Position numbers and translations under genes: made by a program. The notes under the pieces were generated by a model, which saw only the letters and a program-made list of their open reading frames with translations, did no database searches and was not told where the DNA came from. From Collinsella sp. (GTDB lineage Bacteria; Actinomycetota; Coriobacteriia; Coriobacteriales; Coriobacteriaceae), in the NCBI GenBank assembly GCA_019419555.1, contig DXZR01000036.1:1-22625 (forward strand): 22,625 nucleotides of DNA, read 5' to 3'. This document shows, piece after piece, positions 15,580 to 21,857 of this stretch (position 1 is its first letter; every line of letters starts with the position of its first letter).

Positions 15580-15615
15580 CGGCCTCGGTCGGTACTGCCG
15601 TATCAGCCGAGGCCG
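15580..15615. other. Stem-loop between the mnmA and M42 genes
   Basis: CGGCCTCGG (15580-15588) pairs perfectly with CCGAGGCCG (15607-15615). The hairpin begins 9 bp after the M42 stop codon on the minus strand and could help end that message, but no T-run follows. Confidence 0.4.
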
Positions 15616-15623
15616 CTGCATCG

Positions 15624-16652
15624 CTAGCGCTGTACGTAGGCGCGGACGAGCTCGAAGGTGTTGCGCACGCCGTCCATGTGGCTACGCTCGTAGTTGTGGC
15701 TCGCATACACGCCGGGGCCGATCAGACCATGGCGAATGTCGTAGCCGGCAGAGAGCGTGGCTTCGACGTCCGAACCGTAATGCGGATACACGTCGATAGC
15801 GTAATCGAGCTCAAGCTCGCGCGCGATATTGGACAGCGCCGTCACCAGGTCGTAGTTGTACGGACCGCCCGAATCCTTGGCGCAGATCGACACCATGTGC
15901 TCGGTGCAGCCTAGGTCGTCGCCCACGCAGCCCATGTCAACGCTGATCATCTCGCGCGTGTCGGCCGGCACGAAGGCGCCGCCGTGGCCCACCTCCTCGT
16001 ACACGGTAAAGAGCAGCGAAACCTTACGCGAAAGCGTCACCTCGCCAGCGGCGACGGCACGCGCCAAGCCCAACAAAATGGCGGCCGATAGCTTGTCATC
16101 CAGGAAGCGGCTCTTAATGTAGCCGCTCTCCGTCACCGTCGTGCGAGGATCCATAGCGATGATGTCGCCGGTCTGAATACCCAGCTCGAGCACATCGTCC
16201 TTGCTGTCGACGTTCTCGTCGAGCAAGATCTCCATGTTCTTCTCGATGATCTTGACCGGCTCGTCGGCCACGTGCGCCGAAGGCTCGGTGTTAAGAACCA
16301 CGCCCGTGTAGACATTGCCGTCGCGCGTGTAGACGGTGCAGTTCTCGCCATCGGCCGTAGACCACTGATGCCCACCGAGCGTCGTGGGGCGCAGGCGGCC
16401 ATTGTCCTTAATGGAACGCACCATGGCGCCTAGGGTATCGACATGGCTCGCCAGTACGAGCGGCTCGCCCTCGCCGCCAAGCTCAACGAGCACGTTACCC
16501 TTATTAGAACGCTCAGGCCCAAACCCCATATCGCGCAGGGTCTCCATCAGATAATCAGTCGCCGCACGGGTATAGCCCGTCGGCGAAGCAATCGAGGTAA
16601 GCGCCTTCAGCTGGTCAGTAATATAGGAGAGCGTAGAATCCATCTTGGACAC
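15624..16652 (-). CDS. M42-family metallo-aminopeptidase
   Basis: A cytoplasmic di-metal (Zn/Co) aminopeptidase of the M42 glutamyl/PepA-like family that trims N-terminal residues from peptides. Motifs in order are the metal histidine in LASHVDT, the bridging aspartate in FLDDKLSAA, the catalytic EE in YEEVGHGGA, the DMG metal aspartate, HYGSDVEA, and the final metal histidine in YASHNYERSH. All five ligands and the general base are present. The frame is open upstream to 16709. AAGGG lies 8 bp before a GTG at 16652-16650, so I take that as the start (about 342 residues). ATG 16643 is too far from the ribosome site but is the next option, and the family core begins right there (DSTLSYITDQL). 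No operon partner is visible. Confidence 0.92.
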   Translation of the reverse strand: MSKMDSTLSYITDQLKALTSIASPTGYTRAATDYLMETLRDMGFGPERSNKGNVLVELGGEGEPLVLASHVDTLGAMVRSIKDNGRLRPTTLGGHQWSTADGENCTVYTRDGNVYTGVVLNTEPSAHVADEPVKIIEKNMEILLDENVDSKDDVLELGIQTGDIIAMDPRTTVTESGYIKSRFLDDKLSAAILLGLARAVAAGEVTLSRKVSLLFTVYEEVGHGGAFVPADTREMISVDMGCVGDDLGCTEHMVSICAKDSGGPYNYDLVTALSNIARELELDYAIDVYPHYGSDVEATLSAGYDIRHGLIGPGVYASHNYERSHMDGVRNTFELVRAYVQR

Positions 16653-16771
16653 CAAAGTCACCCTTTCATATCGAATTAAACCCACAGCAACAATACCACC
16701 GCGAACCATCTTTTTACTTAGCGAGATAACCCATTGAGCTCCTCAGAACTGCGCCCGCCACGATAACGAGC

Positions 16772-16902
16772 CGGCGGGCCCCTGCCCGTTAGCCCCGCAA
16801 TCTTTCCGCAGGACGGAGGAAGCCCCCGCCGCACGAAGTGTGCAGCGGGGGCTTCCGACATGTCCGAGGACGATTGTAGGGCTAACGGGCAGGGGCCCGC
16901 CG
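16772..16902. repeat. Nested intergenic palindrome with 24-bp perfect arms
   Basis: Outer arms 16772-16795 and 16879-16902 are perfect 24-nt reverse complements (CGGCGGGCCC... to ...GCCCGCCG). Inside lies a second perfect 12-bp stem, 16818-16829 with 16845-16856 (GGAAGCCCCCGC), whose loop can pair further (GCAC/GTGC). The inner part carries ggacggagga (16811-16820), identical to 11331-11340. It sits 7 bp after the stop of the alcohol dehydrogenase gene, so it may fold as its 3' end, but the nested design suggests a composite repeat. Confidence 0.85.
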
Positions 16903-16909
16903 AACCAAG

Positions 16910-18076
16910 TTAGGCAGCCGGGCAGATCTTCTTGAAGAGCTCGATGACGTCGTCGAGCGTTGCCTCGCGCGGGTTACCCGGGAAGCAGGCGTCGGCCATG
17001 GCGTCCTTGGCCAGGACCTCGATCTCGTCGGCCTTCATGACCTCGCAGACATGCGGGATGTTCACGTCGGCGGAGAGCTGCTTGACGGCGGCGATGGCGG
17101 CGTCGGCAGCCTCGTCGGTGCTCATGCCCGTGGTGTCAACACCCATGGCAACGGCAACCTTGGCCAGGCGCTCAGCGCAAACCGGCTTGTTGAACTCCAT
17201 GGCGATCGGCAGCAGCATGGCGCAAGCGACGCCGTGCGGGGTGTCGTAGTGAGCGGACAGGGTGTGAGCCATGGCGTGGTCGATGCCCAGGCCGACATTG
17301 GAGAAGCCCATACCGGCGACATACTGGCCAAGAGCCATGCCCTCGCGGCCGGAGCCGGGCTGACCGGACTTGGCCTCGGCAACGGAGTCGCGCAGGTTCT
17401 CGCTGATCAGCTTAATGGCCTCAAAGTGGAACATGTCGGAGAGCTCCCAAGCACCCTTGGTGGTGTAGCCCTCGATGGCGTGGGTCAGAGCATCCATGCC
17501 GGTAGAAGCGGTCAGGCCGGCGGGCATGGAAGCCATCATGTCGGGGTCGACGACGGCGACCTCGGGGGCGTCGTTGGTGTCGACGCACACGAACTTGCGG
17601 ACCTTCTCGGGGTCGGTGATGACGTAGTTGATGGTCACCTCGGCAGCAGTACCGGCGGTCGTCGGCACGGCGATGGTGAACACGGCGTGGTTCTTAGTGG
17701 GAGCAACGCCCTCGAGGCTGCGGACATCGGCGAACTCGGGGTTGTTGATGATGATGCCGATGGCCTTAGCGGTGTCCATGGAGGAGCCGCCACCGATGGT
17801 CACGATAGCGTCAGCTTCGGCGGCCTTGAAGGCCTCGACGCCGTCCTTGACGTTCTGGATGGTGGGGTTGGGCTTAATCTCGGAGTAGAGGCTCCAAGCG
17901 ATGCCAGCGGCGTCGAGCTCGTCGGTCACCTTGGCGGTAACGCCAAACTTGACCAGGTCGGGATCGGAGCAGACGAAGATCTTCTTGTAGCCGCGACGCT
18001 GGAGCTCGCCGGGGATCTCCTTGATGGCGCCGGAACCATGATAAGAAATGGTATTGAGAACGAAACGATTAGCCAT
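16910..18076 (-). CDS. Iron-containing alcohol dehydrogenase (FucO/group III type)
   Basis: An NAD(P)-dependent, Fe2+-binding alcohol dehydrogenase of 388 residues, normal length. The nucleotide-binding loop GGGSSMDTAKAIG is at 95-107. Metal ligands D195 and H199 (GMDALTHAIEGY), H267 (GIDHAMAH) and H281 (TPHG) match lactaldehyde reductase FucO and 1,3-propanediol dehydrogenase. The substrate is not fixed by sequence; short-chain aldehydes such as lactaldehyde, 1-propanal or acetaldehyde are typical and would serve fermentative redox balance. GGGAGG lies 8 bp before ATG 18076-18074. Upstream, 60-115 bp away, is a pair of LacI-like dyads, so sugar-linked control is possible. It is monocistronic and is the last core-genome gene before the AT-rich island. 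Confidence 0.93.
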   Translation of the reverse strand: MANRFVLNTISYHGSGAIKEIPGELQRRGYKKIFVCSDPDLVKFGVTAKVTDELDAAGIAWSLYSEIKPNPTIQNVKDGVEAFKAAEADAIVTIGGGSSMDTAKAIGIIINNPEFADVRSLEGVAPTKNHAVFTIAVPTTAGTAAEVTINYVITDPEKVRKFVCVDTNDAPEVAVVDPDMMASMPAGLTASTGMDALTHAIEGYTTKGAWELSDMFHFEAIKLISENLRDSVAEAKSGQPGSGREGMALGQYVAGMGFSNVGLGIDHAMAHTLSAHYDTPHGVACAMLLPIAMEFNKPVCAERLAKVAVAMGVDTTGMSTDEAADAAIAAVKQLSADVNIPHVCEVMKADEIEVLAKDAMADACFPGNPREATLDDVIELFKKICPAA

Positions 18077-18134
18077 TGATAGCCTCCCATCGTGTGCGGG
18101 GCACCCATTACGCCCCGCGCTGCAAGTTCCATCC

Positions 18135-18191
18135 TAACGCTTTTGAAACAAAAAATGCATGAGAACGTCAAAAGTGTTAAAGCGTTTCAAC
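18135..18191 (-). promoter_or_regulatory. Paired LacI-type dyads upstream of the alcohol dehydrogenase gene
   Basis: GTTAAAGCGTTTCAAC (18176-18191) is an imperfect palindrome centred on CG, like LacI/CcpA-family operators. A related AACGCTTTTGAAAC lies at 18136-18149 in the opposite sense, making AACGCTTT/AAAGCGTT an inverted pair about 36 bp apart. TTGACG (minus strand, 18171-18166) between them is a possible -35, though no good -10 follows. Confidence 0.4.
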
Positions 18192-18311
18192 ATAATAACG
18201 GAGTCCTAGTCCTTCCCTCCCGACAGCAGCGAAGGCTAGATTATAGGAGCAATCGCCCAAAGAATACGACCAACTCAGTCTATAAATTGTTTCTGTTTTA
18301 GCAATATATGT

Positions 18312-18340
18312 TTGACAATACGTTTATAAAAGGATACTTT
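18312..18340 (+). promoter_or_regulatory. Promoter of the peptide-maturation operon
   Basis: A perfect -35 TTGACA (18312-18317), exactly 17 bp, then TACTTT (18335-18340). The expected start point is near 18347, leaving a leader of about 50 nt that contains the following inverted repeat. Confidence 0.7.
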
Positions 18341-18354
18341 ATATCAAACATCTT

Positions 18355-18380
18355 AGTTCACTAAATAACATTAGTGAACT
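18355..18380 (+). promoter_or_regulatory. Perfect 10-bp inverted repeat in the operon leader
   Basis: AGTTCACTAA (18355-18364), 6 bp, then TTAGTGAACT (18371-18380). It begins about 8 nt after the presumed transcription start and ends just before the ribosome site (AGAGG). It could be a repressor operator or a leader hairpin that limits translation of the maturase. No regulator gene is present in the visible island. Confidence 0.55.
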
Positions 18381-18396
18381 GAAAGAGGCGGTAGAG

Positions 18397-19824
18397 ATGT
18401 TAGTTCTACCTATAAAGACCCTCTTGGGCCACTACATTTATGATGCCAATCGAAACGAGATACTTGCAGTAAGCAAAGATCTCTTCAATTACATCTCAGA
18501 AGTCCAAGCAGGCAAAGTTTGCCACGCCTCCTGTAAATCAGACCAAGAATTCCAGTTACTACAATCATGTGGCTACTGCTGCGATTCGCCATTGCAGGAT
18601 ATCGCTTATCCATCAATTGACCTTTTGAAAGTTAAGCTGGAAAGAAATATACGGATGCTAACCCTTCAGCTGACTCAATCTTGTAACTTCCGATGTGATT
18701 ACTGTATCTATTCCGGAAACTCCTCATACAACAGAGCCCACAGTCATAACTCCATGTCCATTTCGACGGCAAAACATGCAATCGAATTCTTTAAGATGCA
18801 CTCGATCGACAACTCAAACCCGGTCGTAGCATTTTATGGAGGAGAACCTCTCCTTCGATTTAATGAAATTAAGCTAATTACTCAATATGCAGAGCAGGTA
18901 TTTGAAGGAAAACACATCTCATTTCGAATTACAACTAATTGCTCTCTTTTATCTGAAGAAATGGTTAAATTCTTCTTCGATTCTGGGCATGAATTCTATT
19001 TGTTAATCAGTCTTGACGGGCCGCAGCAAATCCACGATAAGTCTAGGCATTACGCTAATGGCAAGTCCTCATACCAAACAGTTATAGACAATGTTCATAT
19101 GGTTTTAGACAGCCATCCTGAACGCAACAAATATGTTCATTTTAATGCCGTAGTCGACACGAACAACATCTATAAAACAGTCTCTTCCTTTATAAATGAT
19201 AAAGATATCGAAGATTGCGATGTTCAATTCAACTACCTGGAACGCAACGGACGTATCGCCCCCTACAATGACGAGTTCTCAAGTCAGCTAAATTACGCCT
19301 TATTTAAAGCAAGAATTATGGATGAGCGCAAAATCGAAAAAGGAAACCGCAACGATAGGCTCGCTTCATATACGCTTGCAAACATCAACCAAAACATAAA
19401 GCGATTTGCACCTTCGAACATCCCAGCAAAAGCTATACCCGGTGGCCCATGCGAACCAGGGGTTACGCGTCTATTTGTGACAACAGCAGGAGCGCTTCTT
19501 CCTTGCGAAAGGGTCAGCGAAACAACGAAGGAAATGTATATCGGCACATTGGATTCAGGATTTGATTTAGGTCAAATTGAAAAGATAATCAATGTTTCAA
19601 AGCTGACCAGCGATTCATGTAAAAAATGTTGGGCATTTCAGCTGTGCACCCAATGCATAAAAAGCGCAGATTGCGAAGGAGTAATAAGCCCTGATTACAA
19701 GCGAACAGCATGCGACAATTCAAAACGAATTGCCTTTGACCGACTTAATCAGAAAATACTTCGCTTTGAGCTTCATAGACATGAAGTGTCCATTGCAACA
19801 GCTCTAAAAAGGAACAAGCGATAA
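18397..19824 (+). CDS. Radical SAM/SPASM peptide maturase (CcpM-like)
   Basis: A 475-residue radical SAM enzyme expected to install thioether or other cross-links in the Cys-rich peptide encoded downstream. The SAM [4Fe-4S] motif CNFRCDYC holds C96, C100 and C103, and GGEPL (148-152) is the second family signature. The C-terminal SPASM-type region holds C352, C370, C408, C411, C417, C420, C426 and C439, enough for two auxiliary clusters. The N-terminal 90 residues (LGHYIYDANRNEILAVSKDLF) look like the leader-recognition-type start of CcpM, the Cys-rich peptide radical SAM maturase of CLI_3235-type clusters; I recall this family and have not run a model. This N-terminal part has five extra cysteines (C42, C46, C58, C61, C62). 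ATG 18397 follows AGAGG. It is the first gene of the operon and AT-rich. Confidence 0.9.
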   Translation: MLVLPIKTLLGHYIYDANRNEILAVSKDLFNYISEVQAGKVCHASCKSDQEFQLLQSCGYCCDSPLQDIAYPSIDLLKVKLERNIRMLTLQLTQSCNFRCDYCIYSGNSSYNRAHSHNSMSISTAKHAIEFFKMHSIDNSNPVVAFYGGEPLLRFNEIKLITQYAEQVFEGKHISFRITTNCSLLSEEMVKFFFDSGHEFYLLISLDGPQQIHDKSRHYANGKSSYQTVIDNVHMVLDSHPERNKYVHFNAVVDTNNIYKTVSSFINDKDIEDCDVQFNYLERNGRIAPYNDEFSSQLNYALFKARIMDERKIEKGNRNDRLASYTLANINQNIKRFAPSNIPAKAIPGGPCEPGVTRLFVTTAGALLPCERVSETTKEMYIGTLDSGFDLGQIEKIINVSKLTSDSCKKCWAFQLCTQCIKSADCEGVISPDYKRTACDNSKRIAFDRLNQKILRFELHRHEVSIATALKRNKR

Positions 19825-19829
19825 AAATC

Positions 19830-20843
19830 ATGAAGACAATCGGACTTATATCTTTCACAAGAGCTGACTATCCTCTTCTGATTGGATTGCTAGGAAATGG
19901 CTACAATATCCGGGTATCAACGCCATGCGGCATTCTACCGGACGGCCTAGATGTCGCCAACCTTGTGAATTGCAAAGAAATTGGCATAAGAAATCGAATT
20001 AACTATGTAACGACAATCGATGAATCAGACCTGGTTGTCGTTTTATCGACGAAAGAAAGCGCCGCAGGACTCGTAGAATTTAGTAAACACGCTGAAACCT
20101 ACGCTCATTCTGTAAATAAGACGGTTGTCAGCCAACTCGCCGCTGAACAAATCGAGTCTAGCAAAAGCGACATGCAGGAATTAGCCCTGATACCAAAAAT
20201 TGTTGTCGGGAATCTATATACACCCGCCAATTCAACAATAACTTTCAGTAGCATCGTTAGCGAGATGAGAAAGCACCATCCCAATCTATGTGCGTTGAGC
20301 TTCAATCCTTTAAATGAAATCTGGGGCTGCAACACCCTTAGTTTTGATGGTGGCCAATCTGCCGTCATCAAAATGAATGAGCAGATCAACCTCATCATTG
20401 AGAATGATAAATCCGACCTAGCTCTATTAGAGACGCCCAATGTGCTTATGAAATACAACGACCACATTTTCGGAGATTACGGATTGGGGTCGATTTCTGC
20501 ATGTCGAGCTTTCTGCCCTGACTTAGCCATTATCAATATCCCATACACGATAGCCGACTACGACATAATGCTAGGGCTCATGCCCGTAATTGAAACGCTT
20601 ACGCAAGCAGAGAAAGTTCAATTTGAAATTACAAACGAAGTACTTGACGCCACAGAGGGGTTGGAGACGCATGAATTTCAAATAAGCTATTCATCTAGCG
20701 ATAAAGCTATTCAAGCAGCAAGAGAACTTCGACTAAGAGGAATACCCAGTTTCTCAGCCAGCTTAGATCCAGAAGAATCATTACTATGCTGCAAGACAAT
20801 CGAGGACGAGTTGTTTGATTTCGATCTTGGGGTACTGAAATGA
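19830..20843 (+). CDS. Peptide maturation system protein (TIGR04066-like)
   Basis: A 337-residue cytoplasmic protein that starts 5 bp after the maturase stop and overlaps the next gene by 4 bp (ATGA), so it is translationally coupled. It has no signal peptide or membrane segment. The N-terminus (MKTIGLISFTRADYPLLIGL) looks like an alpha/beta fold. A conserved-looking block near 215-245 contains GSISACRAFCPD with C225 and C229, and the C-terminus has a carboxylate-rich end. Size, position after a CcpM-like maturase and position before an acyl-carrier-like gene match the TIGR04066 peptide-maturation family of clostridial clusters, as far as I remember it. The biochemical role of that family is unknown to me. 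It could be a precursor-binding scaffold or a second modifying enzyme; nothing in the sequence decides this. Confidence 0.7.
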   Translation: MKTIGLISFTRADYPLLIGLLGNGYNIRVSTPCGILPDGLDVANLVNCKEIGIRNRINYVTTIDESDLVVVLSTKESAAGLVEFSKHAETYAHSVNKTVVSQLAAEQIESSKSDMQELALIPKIVVGNLYTPANSTITFSSIVSEMRKHHPNLCALSFNPLNEIWGCNTLSFDGGQSAVIKMNEQINLIIENDKSDLALLETPNVLMKYNDHIFGDYGLGSISACRAFCPDLAIINIPYTIADYDIMLGLMPVIETLTQAEKVQFEITNEVLDATEGLETHEFQISYSSSDKAIQAARELRLRGIPSFSASLDPEESLLCCKTIEDELFDFDLGVLK

Positions 20844-21154
20844 CAGCATATTGTAAAGATGAAACCATCTACGCAGAAATCGAAAAAGCAATAAGCAATA
20901 TTAGAGATTTGGATTTGACTCAATTTGATCAAGATCTAAGAAATCAACGATTGACCAATTCCCCATTCAGCTTGTCCTCATCGGATCTAGTTCGACTGCT
21001 AATTTTTCTTGAAAGCAGGTTTTCTGTTTACGTTGAGTACTCGTCGATTGAAAACATAGGGTTCAACAGTGTTGAGGAGGTGAAGAAGGTAATAGAACAG
21101 TCAGAAACAATCGAACAATGGGAGGCAAATCATGAGAAGTATTCGACCATTTAA
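20840..21154 (+). CDS. Acyl-carrier-related peptide maturation protein (TIGR04069-like)
   Basis: A 104-residue acidic helical protein resembling an acyl carrier protein. The segment FSLSSSDLVRLLIFLESRFSV lines up with the ACP helix that follows the phosphopantetheine site (DSL-D-xxEL...LEEEF), and NIGFNSVEEVKKVIE matches ACP helix IV. The usual DSL is replaced by SSS, so a serine is present but the motif is not canonical, and carriage of a pantetheine arm is uncertain. It overlaps its upstream neighbour by 4 bp. Its 3' end contains the ribosome site (GGGAGG) and start codon of the precursor peptide gene, overlapping by 23 bp. An ACP-related protein in this position is a marker of CLI_3235-type clusters (recalled as TIGR04069). 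It may act as a structural adaptor or as a true carrier. Confidence 0.72.
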   Translation: MTAYCKDETIYAEIEKAISNIRDLDLTQFDQDLRNQRLTNSPFSLSSSDLVRLLIFLESRFSVYVEYSSIENIGFNSVEEVKKVIEQSETIEQWEANHEKYSTI

Positions 21155-21311
21155 CATGCATGCAGTAAATAGCGTCATTCATTTTATTAGAAATTGCCCA
21201 TGCGGTTATTGCAGCTGCATGTACTGCAACGTACTGCGTAATTCTCCGCACGAAGCAGAAGTCGGTTCCAATGCGATTGAGGCGATGACGCGTGGTGGCT
21301 ACTGGTCCTAA
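21132..21311 (+). CDS. Cysteine-rich RiPP precursor peptide (59 aa)
   Basis: A short gene below usual length cut-offs, yet strongly supported. GGGAGG lies 6 bp before ATG 21132, the start overlaps the carrier-like gene, and the end overlaps the next gene by 20 bp. The product has three parts. Residues 1-21 (MRSIRPFNMH then AVNSVIHFIRN) are a basic, hydrophobic leader without signal-peptide form. Residues 22-32 read CPCGYCSCMYC, two tandem CxCxY units plus a fifth cysteine (C22, C24, C27, C29, C32). Residues 33-59 are a 27-residue tail rich in Asn and Glu that ends GGYWS. Being embedded among a radical SAM maturase and its partners, it is the expected substrate, probably of ranthi- or sactipeptide type (inference). 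CLI_3235-type precursors are similar in having a Cys-dense segment. The extended tail is unusual and could be a follower or part of the core. Confidence 0.85.
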   Translation: MRSIRPFNMHAVNSVIHFIRNCPCGYCSCMYCNVLRNSPHEAEVGSNAIEAMTRGGYWS

Positions 21312-21831
21312 ATCGAGCAAGACAGCTACAAACGAATATCGAATCTCAATTGAAGGTAACCCTTATCCGCATGCTCTAGCTCTCACCAACCCAGCGGGAG
21401 ACAACCTCAACATCAAAAGACATGGGTTCACGGGTCCACTAGGACAGCTATTGAGTCTTAAATACACCGTTTATGACGATACAAATGAAAAGCTCTTTAC
21501 TGTCGTCGACGGTGGCTTTAGTAACATGCCCAGGGTTGCGCTCGTCATCGAACATAAGGAAGTTGCGGTGTTCGATTATGGCCTAAACAGACTTGAGATG
21601 AAGTGCATAACGAACATACCGAATTACTCAATAAAAGGTAACTTCCTTTTTGGAGATTACGATATATTCAGCCAACGGGAAGTGAGGGTATCTTCAGTTA
21701 CCGTTCTTCAATGTGATAAACAATCGTGCTTTAGCATACAGGTTTTGGATAAAGCCGAATTAGCTGCCGCAATTGGCATACCCACAGCCATTGCCCTTCT
21801 TAGAGCTCGCATTGAAGAGCATCTCGAATAA
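21292..21831 (+). CDS. LURP-one/tubby-like small protein
   Basis: A 179-residue protein predicted to be mostly beta strands with a hydrophobic C-terminal helix (AAAIGIPTAIALLRARI), no signal peptide. Alternating strands such as LSLKYTVYDDTNEKLFTVVDGG, RVALVIEHKEVAVFDYG, YSIKGNFLFGDYDIF and REVRVSSVTVL follow the LURP-one-related (YxjI-like) repeat pattern, in which ...GDFLGHDYEI... and a final helix inside the barrel are typical. The match is by eye. The start is GTG at 21292 or the adjacent GTG 21295, with GAGGCG upstream, overlapping the precursor gene by up to 20 bp. Translation therefore seems coupled to the precursor. A role in the peptide system (binding the precursor, membrane docking, immunity) is inference from this overlap only. 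It is AT-rich like the rest of the island. Confidence 0.65.
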   Translation: MVATGPKSSKTATNEYRISIEGNPYPHALALTNPAGDNLNIKRHGFTGPLGQLLSLKYTVYDDTNEKLFTVVDGGFSNMPRVALVIEHKEVAVFDYGLNRLEMKCITNIPNYSIKGNFLFGDYDIFSQREVRVSSVTVLQCDKQSCFSIQVLDKAELAAAIGIPTAIALLRARIEEHLE

Positions 21832-21857
21832 CTCGCAAATAGCAGTTGGTAGCAACG

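Larger units (their letters stand above)
18077..18396. other. Spacer (320 bp) holding two control regions and the left edge of the AT-rich island
   Basis: The first part contains the upstream region of the alcohol dehydrogenase, with LacI-like dyads. The last 90 bp hold the promoter, inverted repeat and ribosome site of the peptide cluster. Composition changes from GC-rich to AT-rich around 18230-18250, which I take as the island edge. No tRNA, integrase remnant or direct repeat was recognised at the edge. Confidence 0.55.

Noticed and set aside
419..16902. CRISPR array or insertion sequence as explanation for the repeats
   Set aside because: The repeats are single palindromes between genes, not evenly spaced direct repeats, and no cas or transposase gene is present.
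17051..18079. Plus-strand open frame of 342 codons opposite the alcohol dehydrogenase
   Set aside because: Gly/Val/Asp-rich shadow; the minus-strand frame has all iron-dehydrogenase ligands.
18092..18301. Possible 69-residue plus-strand peptide gene in the spacer before the cluster
   Set aside because: No good ribosome site, spans the composition change and covers the dehydrogenase control region; sequence resembles no peptide precursor.
18397..19824. Radical SAM gene as an anaerobic sulfatase-maturating enzyme or a PQQ/mycofactocin maturase
   Set aside because: No sulfatase or cofactor genes nearby; the N-terminus and the neighbouring carrier-like and Cys-rich peptide genes fit a CcpM-type peptide maturase better.
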